64,000 nt of DNA from Pyrenophora tritici-repentis (Eukaryota; Ascomycota; Dothideomycetes; Pleosporales; Pleosporaceae): the NCBI RefSeq assembly GCF_003171515.1, contig NC_089398.1, positions 1,054,001 to 1,118,000 of the forward strand, given 5' to 3'. Numbering within the stretch: position 1 is the stretch's first letter; each line of letters opens with the position of its first letter. The position numbers were made by a program, and so were the translations under genes. The notes under the pieces were generated by a model. It worked only from the letters and a program-made list of their open reading frames with translations. It had not been told where the DNA came from and ran no database searches. Below, piece after piece: positions 12,112-22,900 of the stretch.

Positions 12112-13246
12112 GATCAAATATCGAGCGTGTATGTGGCTAAGACTTGTATGGAGCTGATGATAATTGAGACAATGTGCTCTGGCGCTTAGGCGCTTGTAGT
12201 CGCGCTGTTCTTATCTGCTAACGTCGGGCTTCTTAGACGCGACTGTGCCACAATGATACAGCAACGGGTCGGGGCGAAGTGTGGAGTCTGGTAAGCGAAT
12301 GTACTTTGTACCGTACACGTAATGACTCTATCTCTGGTAAATGATCCTTAATCGACACAGAATTGTAAAGCAAGTCCAGAAAGCGATGACGAGGTTGTCA
12401 TGACAGTTAAGTAATCTTGAAGAGCCGCTGGAACGACATGGAGGTAACGTGCCCGAGCGCCGCTCTCCACGAGGCTAGAACGCAACGGCGCTGACGTCCG
12501 ATGGCCTCCACCAACATGCAGACAGGATTCAAAACGTGGTTTGTGGATTGCGGGAGCGCCCTGTCGAGTGTCCCCGAGTCAGACAGCTCCGCGTGGTCCT
12601 GATGAAATTTGAGCGCAGCCCCCGTTGATTCGCCATCTGGGCCTGCCGAAAGAAGTCCGTGTAGCTAAGTTTGCGATAATGACCACAACGGCGGGTGTAC
12701 TGACTGCAGAAGAAGCAACTGTACCTAGGTTTGTTACGTGGCGGCCGAAGCGCCGAGCCTGGCCGCCTAGATGTTCTAGTTAGTTAACCTCGCCTACGCT
12801 TGCAGAATACCTTGAGTAATCATCAATCTTGCAGGAGTTCAGCAGGAAGCACGATCGAAACAGCATAACGCTAACGCGAACGTCTTGGGAACATCCGGAA
12901 ATTGATAGCGCTTGCCCGGCTAGGCATTCACTACTCCAAGTGAGGGACTTTCTAGCTGTGGCCTCGGGTTCGATGCAGCTCATCGTTTTTGGCTGACAGC
13001 GCAGCGCTGTGCCGGGCCGTGCAGCTACCTAGAAGCTCAACTTCCCCATCACCCCATCAATTATTTGACCGAGTGAACCGATTGACGAACCAGATCGAGT
13101 GCCCCTCTCCGCTTACTAGCTTTATAGCGCACGGCGCCGCACGCGCTGTCAAGGACTGGATTCCCCACTGAAGGGAACCACGCTCAGTTGTTTTGTCCCA
13201 TCACCAGCGACCCTGAAACCCGGTTGTGACTCCACTTCAGGTCAGC
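12112..13246. other. Divergent promoter region between methyltransferase and P450
   Basis: About 1.1 kb with only short, non-protein-like frames. A GGTTCGATGC stretch near 12970 superficially resembles a tRNA B box, but no cloverleaf is apparent. It presumably contains both promoters. Confidence 0.5.
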
Positions 13247-15033
13247 ATGGACACCGCTTCGCTAATGGATCGTGTCCCACGGCGCCTGTATGTCCTCGTG
13301 TTTGTCGCCGTGGCAGTCCTCGCCATTGGCCGAATTCGGCAGTATTTACGCCTGAGACATTTTCGCGGACCCGCGACGTCGGGATTCTCTTGGCTGTGGC
13401 ATTCAAAGGCCGTTATCAGCGGTCAAAGTCCTAGGTACTACGGCCAGGTCTGCGAAAAGTATGGTACGCATCAGGAAAGAGACCTGCTACTGAATGCGAC
13501 CCAGCTAACAACGTCCAATAGGACCGATAGCGCGGATTGCACCAAATCATCTCATCACTTCCGACCCGGAGCTCTGGACGCGAATTAATGCTGTGCGCTC
13601 GCCGTACAGGAGATCCACGTGGTACTATCATGCTGCCCGCTTTGAGCCCGGAAAGGACAATATCTTCACCGAGTGTGACAATGATAGGCACGATGCGAGA
13701 CGAAAGAAGATGACGTCTGGGGTAAGCGACTAAACCGACCACAACGTAGACAAGACCAAGCAATTGACTGACGACTAATAGTATGCCGGCAAAGAGAACC
13801 CGGACTTGGAGCCCTCTATAGATGTTCATGTCAAAGAACTCGTTGAACTAGTACGCAAGTATGCGTCTTCCACGGCCTCGACTAAGCCCTCAAGACCCAT
13901 GGACTTGGCTGAGAAGATCCCGTTCTTCACCCTAGATGTCATCAGTCACGTTGGGCTGGGAGAGGCATTTGGTGATCTAAAGGCAGACAAAGACCTTAGG
14001 AACTATGTTCAGTCAAGTGAGGAGGGCCTTAAGATTGGTAATACGGCATTCGCCTTGGGCATAAGCTGGCTCAAGAACATGCCTGTCATTGGGCCGGCGA
14101 TTAGTCCTTCGGAGAACGACGCCACTGGGTTTGGAAACATGATGGCTCAAGCACGCAAGATTGTTGAATCCAGAAGCCTAAAGCCAACTGACGGCAAGTC
14201 TGACATGTTTGCATCGTTTGTCCGTCATGGTGTATCGGGTGACGATCTTTGTAAGTCCATGCATCTTGATGCGTACACAAGCAGTAGCTGACCATGTGGT
14301 GATAGTCCAAGAGGTCTTTGAACAAATCTTAGCTGGCTCTGATACCACTTCAGCTGCTATACGGGTTATTCTCCTCCATATCATGAGCCATCCACGTGTG
14401 TATGCAAAGTTGCGGGCTGAAGTTGATGAGACAGTCAAGAGAGGCCTTGCTCCCGCACCTCCTGAGGTAATATCGGATGCTGAAGTGCGTCGCCTACCAT
14501 ACCTAGGTGCTGTTATTCGAGAAGCAATGCGGGTAAGTCTAGAAGCCTAGATCAACATGTTCATAAAGGAAACTGACTGTATCGTCCAGGTACACCCACC
14601 GGTTGCTAACATCTTTTCCCGAGTGACACCCGACGAAGGCGACGTTGTGACTATCGATAACAAGGAGTGCTTCATACCTGGCGGCACGTTGATCGGCTAC
14701 TCAGCTTGGACAATGCATCGCAACAACCCATCCCTCTATGGTGAAGACTGCGCCGCCTTCCGACCGGAACGCTGGCTCTTCGACACCAGCGACGATGAGG
14801 CGAAGGAGCGTTTGGCGAGAATGACAAGGACCAATGATTTGATTTTTGGTTACGGTCGATGGCTCTGCTTGGGACGGAATATTGCTTTGCTCGAGATACA
14901 TAAGTGTGTGTTTGAGTTGCTACGGCATTTCGATCTTGCTTTGACGTATCCGTTGGAGCCATGGAAGACGTTCAACTCGCTGGGGCTATGGGAGATCAAG
15001 GATATGTGGGTGGATGTCACACTGAGGGATTGA
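13247..15033 (+). CDS. Cytochrome P450 (pisatin-demethylase-like class)
   Basis: Five exons (13247-13463, 13522-13721, 13782-14250, 14306-14532, 14590-15033) give about 518 residues, close to the normal P450 length. The N-terminus has a membrane anchor (YVLVFVAVAVLAIG) and would sit in the ER membrane. The I-helix oxygen-binding motif AGSDTTS is at about residues 305-311, the K-helix EAMR (ExxR) at 368-371 and the PERW segment in FRPERW. The heme-ligand cysteine is at about 464 within FGYGRWLCLGR. In that loop the usual Arg two residues before Cys is Trp and an Arg lies one position earlier, as in some fungal P450s with FGYGK-type loops. A monooxygenase role is firm; the substrate is unknown. 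It neighbours a LaeA-type methyltransferase on the opposite strand. Confidence 0.92.
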
Positions 15034-15405
15034 AGGATGGATTATACGTGTAGCGTACTTGTGTGGTAACGAACAGTGGGCGAGCTAATGAGGGGATACC
15101 GAAATGAGCAATGGACAATTATGCAAGGCTGGATATTAGGTCATGATTTGCTTGTGTTGTTGTAAAGCCCCTCTACCAAGGGTCTGAGGACCAATTGGCG
15201 ACATGTCCGAAAAACATGGTATCCACAGGCACACCGTCCTTTGCACTCAAGGTCACATGGACGGACAATGCGCAATGCAAACTTTTGAGTTGGATTACGA
15301 TGTGCGCTGACTACGCGCTGACTATCAGCCCCGCCCGCAGTTCACAAGGTTGAACCCTGATTCGGAACGTAGCACCAAGTAGGAGTGCTCCATATCAAAC
15401 CAACC
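15034..15405. other. Intergenic region, 372 bp
   Basis: Contains the P450 3' flank and the promoter of the FAR1-like gene. No gene or repeat was recognised. Confidence 0.5.
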
Positions 15406-17013
15406 ATGACGGCAGCCACTTTCCGTCGTCGTCCCAACTTCGACCAAGGCCCGACGTACAACCACCGTAACGCAATCACGACCCCACAGCTGCCTTATCA
15501 TACCTTCTCGGCTTCACGGCATCATGTCGCTGCCCAACATGTCGACATGGCCGGCTATGAGCCCAGTGTCAATGCGCAACCATCCGCCAACATGCCCGAC
15601 AGCGGCCAGCGGCGCGAGGACAGCTATTCCCCTGACGACACGCCGACAAAGTCCTCGGCGTTACATCACTCGGTGCCCGATAAACAACATGACTTTATGA
15701 ATAACAACCCAGCGACCGACCCGCCCTACCTAGGCATCCAGCATACCCCAGCGCCGCCGCCGCTGCCCGCCACTGACGACACGTCTGAAGGCCATTACAG
15801 TATGCTCCCGCCCCCAAACTCGGTCCACGCGTCATGGCAGGCCCTGCACGAGTTTGCGCAATCACACGCCTCAGAACACGGATACGCGCTTAGTATTAAT
15901 ACCACGGCCAAGAACCGGTCGCGGATAAAGTTGGCCTGTGTTTGCTATGGCCAGCCAAAGAACACCCACAAACTGACGGCCGAGACGAGGGTCCGGAAGA
16001 ACAGGGTCAGCTATAAGACGGGATGTAAGATGTGGATTGAGGGCAAGAAGCAGGAAGACGGGACTTGGCTATTGCGTGTTGGGGAACCCCAACACAACCA
16101 CGCGGGGCGTGAGAGTGCGGGGTGGGCTGTACAGCGCAAGCGCACGTGGGGCGTTGTCGGCGGTCGCATCGGAGTTGGGGGTGTCACTGCAAAGGAGGAG
16201 CTTGCGAGATTAAACCTCACTGACAGTAAGGACGTTCAGGAAGACGCAGAAGCGGAAGCAGAGGCCGATGAGGAAGAAGCCGGAGGAGCATCATCATCAT
16301 CATCATCAACAGCCAACAAGCACATGCATAGTCTCGAACGCGGAGGTCTCGTCTGGAAAATTGTCGAGCAGGAAATGCTACGTAGAGGCGAAACAAACCA
16401 AGGCCGCGATCGAGGCGTCGGCCGCACAGTCGAAGTCCTGCAGGCACGGCTCCCAGGCATACACATATTCAAACGCGACGTATACAACATACGAGCCCAG
16501 ATCAAGAGAGCCCGTAAAGCCGCAGGTCAACAAATCGGTGACGGCATCAACAGCTCAGATGACGAAGCCGAAGTCCAAGTCGAACCTCACGACGCTACTA
16601 CACCCGACGAAGCACCCGCTCCCAACCCGCAACCACGACCACAGCAAGCCGAGCATACCCACCGAGCCCCACTTCCACCCTCCAGACTACCACAACCCCC
16701 TCCACCCAGCATATACCAGCCCACATCGCTCCTCGCCACCAAAACCTCAGCTCCCAAGTTCACGGCCCCTCGACAAGACCCCCGCATCGACCCTCTGCTC
16801 AACGACATACCTCCCACACCAGCCCATTCAGGAATGATGGTAGCAAGTGAAGTGGAGCAGCTACGGCTGGAGAATGCAGAGTTGAGGCGGTTGTTAACGG
16901 AGAAGACAAAGGAGGTCAAGGAGAAGACTATTGAGATGGCGAGCTTGAGGAGCCAGGTTGAGTTGCTGAGTAATATGATGATGACGAGTGGGAGGGGTTT
17001 ATTGGCTGGATAG
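15406..17013 (+). CDS. FAR1/MULE-derived DNA-binding protein with C-terminal coiled coil
   Basis: A single exon of 535 residues, started at the first ATG (MTAATFRRRPNF); the frame upstream has only a GTG. After a disordered N-terminus, residues about 142-240 form a FAR1-type zinc-binding region. It starts SWQALHEFAQSHASEHGYAL, then has LACVCYGQP, YKTGCKMWI and the closing QHNH, i.e. the Cys/Cys/His/His pattern of Mutator-like (MULE) transposase N-termini and FAR1/WRKY-GCM1 factors. At about residue 356 comes KRDVYNIRAQIKR, like the segment that precedes the catalytic domain in MULE transposases. No DDE domain follows; instead there is a Pro-rich region and a leucine-rich coiled coil (about 479-528). 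This looks like a domesticated transposase fragment acting as a DNA-binding regulator. The target is unknown. Confidence 0.75.
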   Translation: MTAATFRRRPNFDQGPTYNHRNAITTPQLPYHTFSASRHHVAAQHVDMAGYEPSVNAQPSANMPDSGQRREDSYSPDDTPTKSSALHHSVPDKQHDFMNNNPATDPPYLGIQHTPAPPPLPATDDTSEGHYSMLPPPNSVHASWQALHEFAQSHASEHGYALSINTTAKNRSRIKLACVCYGQPKNTHKLTAETRVRKNRVSYKTGCKMWIEGKKQEDGTWLLRVGEPQHNHAGRESAGWAVQRKRTWGVVGGRIGVGGVTAKEELARLNLTDSKDVQEDAEAEAEADEEEAGGASSSSSSTANKHMHSLERGGLVWKIVEQEMLRRGETNQGRDRGVGRTVEVLQARLPGIHIFKRDVYNIRAQIKRARKAAGQQIGDGINSSDDEAEVQVEPHDATTPDEAPAPNPQPRPQQAEHTHRAPLPPSRLPQPPPPSIYQPTSLLATKTSAPKFTAPRQDPRIDPLLNDIPPTPAHSGMMVASEVEQLRLENAELRRLLTEKTKEVKEKTIEMASLRSQVELLSNMMMTSGRGLLAG

Positions 17014-17521
17014 GGTTAACCATGTGGTTTGGGAGTGGATGGGCGGATGCGGATGTTGTTTGTGCTGATGAGGAGATATTAGATACCCGTTCCTACTTCA
17101 CTTAGTACAGACAACTACAAGTATCAAGTGTATGAATATACACATGTAACACCATTATACCTCCTCATTTTGAACTAACAAGTTTGATACCGGGTCCAAG
17201 TCGATGTGCGTTATGAACAATTGAATTTGCCAAAAAAGGGTAAAGAGGTATCTCAGAAAGGGTTGTAAATCGTAAGCAAAAGGGGAACAGCACTAGTCCC
17301 CCGTAACTCCCAGACAAAAGCGCACAAATGTGTGTTTATATCCAAAAAAAAAAACGGAGCGCCGCCGACATTTGTACAACACCGCCAACCAGCCAGCCAG
17401 TTTGACCGAAAAACGCCATCATGACACTTGGACATCATTACACAAAAATCGTTACACTCGTGTCCGTCTCAACAACAACGACGAAAGAAACGGTACAACA
17501 AGAAGTAAAAGAATGTCTTTC
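17014..17521. other. Convergent intergenic region between FAR1-like gene and NDC80
   Basis: About 500 bp between two 3' ends. It contains a poly-A run near 17343-17355 and no convincing gene. Confidence 0.5.
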
Positions 17522-19921
17522 TTACTCCTCATCAACCATCTCCTCATCCTCATCCTGCTCCTCGCCATCTTCAGCAAGTGCATCCTGCTCTTCGCAGCTG
17601 CGCTCAACTTCGTCAGCGATGAACTGCTCGTACTCCTCCAGACTCTTTTGGACGTGGAGTTTGAAGCGGACAATGTCGTCAAGCATGCGCTCAATCTCCG
17701 TGTGTAGTTCTTCGCGGAGGGCATTGGCGCGGAGTTGGAGTTGTTCGTATCTGAGGGATGGGTGTTAGCAACGGCGATTTTGGGTATGAATACAAAGGAA
17801 ACTTACTCAATGTTAACGGCCATCTCACGTTGGACCATGAGTTGGACTGATTCACCTAAGCCGCTGCGCATGCGACCTAGTTCCTTCTCCATGCGTTCGA
17901 TTTGAGCGTCTGACTGGCTCTTTTGTGTGTTTGTGATCTCACGAAGCTTTTCGAGTTCTTCTTCGGCTTGAGCAACGCGGTGGCCGAGGGCTTCGACTTC
18001 GGCTTGCTTGTCGTCCATGGCTTCTTTGATCTTGTCGAGCAGATCGTGGTTGTTCATGTCGGCTTCTAGGGCTTGGTTGCGACGCTCTGCAATCTCCTTG
18101 CGGAGGGCCAGGATGTTGGCCTTGACCGTGCCGCGAAGGTCGAGGTTGAGGAGATGGGCTGGCGAGTAGCCTGTACCTGCGTCGTGTAGTAGACGATCGG
18201 AGGCATCTTGTGATGAGCCGCCCATTTGTGACCCAGAGAAATTGGGTCCGTCGGTTATGGTAAGGACAAGCTCATAGTCTTGTCCCTTCGCGTTGACGGC
18301 TGTGGAAGGTATGACGCCAATCTGGTAGCCAAGGTTGTTGTATCGCTCAATGGTTTGTTCGAGCTCATCCAGTTTGCGTGATGCGATCAATTCCTTTTCT
18401 GCCACACGCTTCTTCGACTCTTCTAGTCGTGCGGATGTCGCTTGGAGGGAAGTATCAAGGCGATCCCTTTCATTTGCCATGCGGTCAATATCTGCGATAG
18501 TCATGCCTCGGCCGTCGATGATGGCCTGGAGTTCTTGCTGCTCCTTCTCGGAAGCCTCAAGCTCAGCCTCGATCTCCTCGATTGACTTCTCTAGGAACGA
18601 GCAGCGATCGGTGTACTTTTGGACCTTGCCCTCCATGGAGTTGTTGTAGTTTTCGAACTTGACGCGGTCTTCTTCCAGAATCCTGATCTGCTCCTCGAGC
18701 TTTTGAATCCTTGGGCCAGACTTTCCTAGCTCTTCAATCTGGTCTTGAAGGTATTTGTGCTCAGCCTCCAACAAACTGACTTGCTCATGGTGCTGAGCGT
18801 TTGCTGCGTCGAACTTTGCAGCCATGGCTCTGATGTGGGGCTCCATGTGCTTCTTTTGTGCCTCTTCGTCATCATCATCGTCTTCTGCTGAAAGCCATGT
18901 GCTGTAGGCATCTGACAGAAAGTCGAAGATTATGCGGTCACCAGAGACGTCGTATCCAGCCTCAAAGCATGCATCATCGTAGGTACCAGCCTCGTATGCC
19001 TGCATGAGACGCGCTAGCTGCATCATCCAATGCAACAGACCGAGGAAGGTGTACCAGTTGTTACCACCAACCGCCGCAATCTGCGATTTCATAATGGACT
19101 TCTCGAAAGGGTAGCGCATTTGCTTCAGTAATACTGGGACTTCCTGATCGATTGACTTCTGGAACCTGTAGCTGGGATCGATGCGGTTGTAGAGCCATTG
19201 AAACATGCAGTTGAAGTCCTTTTGTGTGGGTGATGTCATAGCCTTGTTCGACAGTACATGCTTGGACTCCATCTCAAAGTTGTTTTGCGTTAGATATTCG
19301 AGTAGTTCCTGAGCCATGTGTGCGCGCGTACTTGCATCCTTCAGGCGTCGCGGATCCGTGGGGGGAACCGAGGGCATTGGCGCCGTCTGAAAGAAAGACT
19401 GCTTAACGCCCGATTGACCAGGTCCATGTGATTGTCGTGATTTGAAGACACTGCTTCGTCGCTGTGCGCTTTGCTCAAATGTTGGAGCTGAAGATGACGG
19501 TGCTGGTGTCTGGAACATGGAGGCGCCAGGTGCGAAGCTCTTGCGAGCACTGCTTGCACCAAAGTTGCTTGTGGAATTGCGATGCACCGATTGAAATCCT
19601 TCGGCGAGGTTTGTACCGGATGAGGAGCGTCCGAAGAGGGGCTGACTTGGGCGACCGGGCGCGAGGGACATTCTACTTCCACTTTGCGACCGCGCATGGT
19701 TTGGCGGGAACTGATGTTGTTGCCCATTGTTGATGGAACTGGTCCGCTTCATAGCTGACGCAGGCATGGGAATCGCGGAGACGTTGTTGGTGACGGGGCC
19801 CAGAGTCTGCGCGTGTTGTTAGGGACAAGTTCAACGCGATAGCGAGATGCGACAAAAGAGGGGGGTGTCATCGTCATAAACTTACTTGGCGGCGCACCGA
19901 GAACATACCCGGGTCGGCCAT
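17522..19921 (-). CDS. NDC80: Kinetochore protein Ndc80 (Hec1)
   Basis: Minus-strand exons 19921-19886, 19806-17807 and 17750-17522 give about 754 residues. The 36-nt first exon encodes [12 protein letters not shown], matching the short leader of other filamentous-fungal Ndc80 proteins as I recall them; the last exon encodes the acidic end ([11 protein letters not shown]). A basic, Ser-rich tail precedes the calponin-homology head at about residues 160-280 ([20 protein letters not shown], then [13 protein letters not shown] and [13 protein letters not shown]). A long coiled coil runs to the C-terminus. Ndc80 pairs with Nuf2 in the four-subunit NDC80 complex that couples kinetochores to microtubules; the basic tail and CH head are the microtubule-binding parts. 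Introns are 56 and 79 bp with GTAAGT donors. Confidence 0.95.
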
Positions 19922-22900
19922 TGTATGTTGTATCTACGCGATAACGCTGCAGTCGATCTGTTTGCAATTTGTCGGTGAGTGACGCTGTATGCGGAGTGCG
20001 GTAGGGCTGGTGTTGACATACGCACATGCAATGTTTGTTGTGATCAGGGTTGCGCGCTAGCCAACCCTAGCAACGCCACAGACCCGCGTACCACGTGGGG
20101 TACTTTCTGTTGTTGACATCAGACTTATTACAAGTGTTCTTGAACAGAGATATGCGGTTGAAAATTTGTATAGTCACTATGCATATGTTCTGGAATAAAT
20201 GTTTTTGTGCGACCATCACTACCGTGCATGTTATTCCATGGCACTCATCCCTACCTCAGTCCCTGAATCTGCTTTGGTGTCTTCGCCAACAGACATTACG
20301 TGAATCTCCAACACGCATGCGAGTACGACCAATGTTCGTGAACACCTGTTTGTTTCGTAAGATAGTCCAGCAAAGTCCCCGTTGGCAGCAGCGTCGGTTG
20401 CTTGAAATTACAATACCAAGAAAGTACCAGATGAGCCGTGAAAACAAGCGTAACTAATGATGTGGGGAGCAAATGCCAACGATCGACTCGTAAACCATAC
20501 TTCGCCATGACATTAGCCTCTGGAAACACAAAGTTCACGAGGCCCGGATATCGCATCCTGCCGCATACAACTCCTCGTCGTGTAAGCGAGGTACATACGG
20601 CCGTGACGAGTTTGAAGTATATATTACCACCAATAAGCCAGCAGTTTCACGATCAGTAACAGGCTACGGCCCGTAGTAAGCACTACCACGACCATGCCGC
20701 CGCTGTCAAACATTTCTCCCAGAACCTTGTTTCTCGCGTTGCCTTCCAACAACAAATCTCGTAATCACTCAATAACCCAGTATGGTTTGACAGATGACAT
20801 CCATCTCCGATACCATCACGGTGTGGTTCGTTTATCCAAGCGAGCACTTCATGCGTGCACTTATTGCTCCGACGCGCCGTCTCCGGTGAATAGATGATAT
20901 TTTGCCCACTAGCATGCTGTTGCATTGTACGCTACCCTGTTGACAAGGTACTTGTCGTTTATGTTCCGGCTGGGGTTCCGAATTTTTGTCGGCGCCATAG
21001 TCGTACAACTTCAACTCTCCGGCGCAAAACCCATCGTACGGTGCCCTTGCTTTGCATGTCCGTATCCATGGTGTTAACCGCAGCTTGCGTATTGTGCGCT
21101 GCAGGACTAAGAGGTATGGAAATTTTCTCGGAGATACCATCTATCATGCCATGTCTCAAATCGCTGTGTGGATCACCTATCGCAGTGGGAGTGGAAGCTG
21201 CAGTGAGTGACTACACCCCGTCCCAGATGAGGTTTCGCAATCGGTGCAGTCGAGATGTAGATACTCAGGATACTACGGCTCGCGTAGATTTCAAAGAAAA
21301 CCCGGATTCTGATCTGGTTCTTATCGACGAGCATATCACTCAACAGTGTCTCGAGTGTCAACCCGAGAGCGAAAGCGATATTGTAGGCGAATGGCGATGC
21401 CAATCAAGATTTCGAAAGACAACCAATCACGTTCATCTAGAGCCTCGTAAGCTATTGAATTAGTTGTTGGGTCCAAATCAAATGAGAGGGCGAGGAAAAA
21501 GGACAGAGACGAATATACGAAGAACGCGTATTCGACCAGGATAGATCGCCAGCTTTTTGCATGTGGCGTATGTTGAGTGGGTGGACACAGGATTCATGTT
21601 CACCGTTTCAATGCGGTGGGCCATGATAGATGGACGGTATCGATGGTTTTGCGAAAATGAACTCTAGCCTGGACACCGCTCTTTCATGTGCCCTTACTCC
21701 AGGGCAATGTTTCTAGGCAGGCTTTGGAGTTCATATTTCTTCTGCCCACCCCTGTGTCGTTCGGTGCCGCTTCGGTACCGTCATCTCCACATTTGCATTG
21801 AGTTTTTGTTGAATACAAATGTTAGATGGACCGGACCCTGAAAGTGTGTTGTCGAGTTCCTTGCTTTTGAACGTCGGTGAGTCCGGCGACGCCGGTGCTG
21901 GAAGTCACTGACGACATTTGCCACGATCGTAACATGGCCTCGAGCGTTAGCATGTGTAGACATGGAAGCATGACATCTCTGAGGCCGGAGGCTTGTGGAA
22001 CCGCTGATGAAAGCTCGATGCTAGCAAGCGGTCCTCACTAAGCATTGACGATAAGATGTTGAGTACGATGCCTGAAAAGTCAATTCTGCCAAGTTTCGTA
22101 TGAGCCTAGATCTTCATGCACTGTTCGTACGATTGTCGCATCGCCGACAGGGAAGAAACAAAGATGTGACATTCTTCCACGTTGGTGACAGGCAAGTATG
22201 GGGAATCAATACAGGGAAACCGATGCTTAGTGATGCATGGAAGCCGGTGAGGGTCGGGACGAATCGCGCCAAGCCCTTCAATGCGAAAGCGTTAGCAAAA
22301 CGCTTCAGGCAAAACCTAGACAGATATTCCACATTGCAAACAGGACCGGCGGGATGTTATGGCTTAGTGAAGGTGCGTCAGAGTATGCAGACGAGACAAG
22401 CTGCAGCTGTAGGACTGCAGGGTATTGGTGGTTATTCAGCATCCTGTCAAACCATTGCGTCTTCTGGAGTATTCCCGGAGATAAATGTGAAGTTGACGGC
22501 TTACATACTGGCCGCTAGTCCCTGTGAGCGTTTTTCCTTAAACCCGTCGGATCCGGTAACCTTGTAGCAAAGTCTCATGCCGCTAAGGCTGTCTGTCATT
22601 GTTGTGAGGTGGGATGATTCAGCACTGATGCCAATAAGCTGGCGGCCGAGTGTTTTCCGCGACAAACAACTGCAGCGCTAAGGAATGTACGTGCTGACTG
22701 TGCAATCGTGTTGAGCGGTCTTCGTGAGGAGGTTTTGACGCGAGGTTCTGGTCGTCGTGGACAGGTGGTGGCTGAGGCGCCCAAGACTCAAATACCCTGC
22801 TTGGCAGACGGACGGTTCATATATCCGTCGTTAGTAGTGAAGTAACATGGCAGGATTGCGTTGCTACAGCGCCGCAGCTTGCATATACGTAGACCGCAGT

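Noticed and set aside
12960..12985. tRNA-like B box GGTTCGATGC
   Set aside because: No A box at the right distance and no acceptor stem or cloverleaf could be drawn.
20894..21463. 189-codon plus-strand frame in the gene-poor region
   Set aside because: No domain, irregular composition, and overlapping frames on the other strand; no splice or family support.
22100..22567. 155-codon plus-strand frame
   Set aside because: No protein-like pattern and no recognisable family; probably chance.
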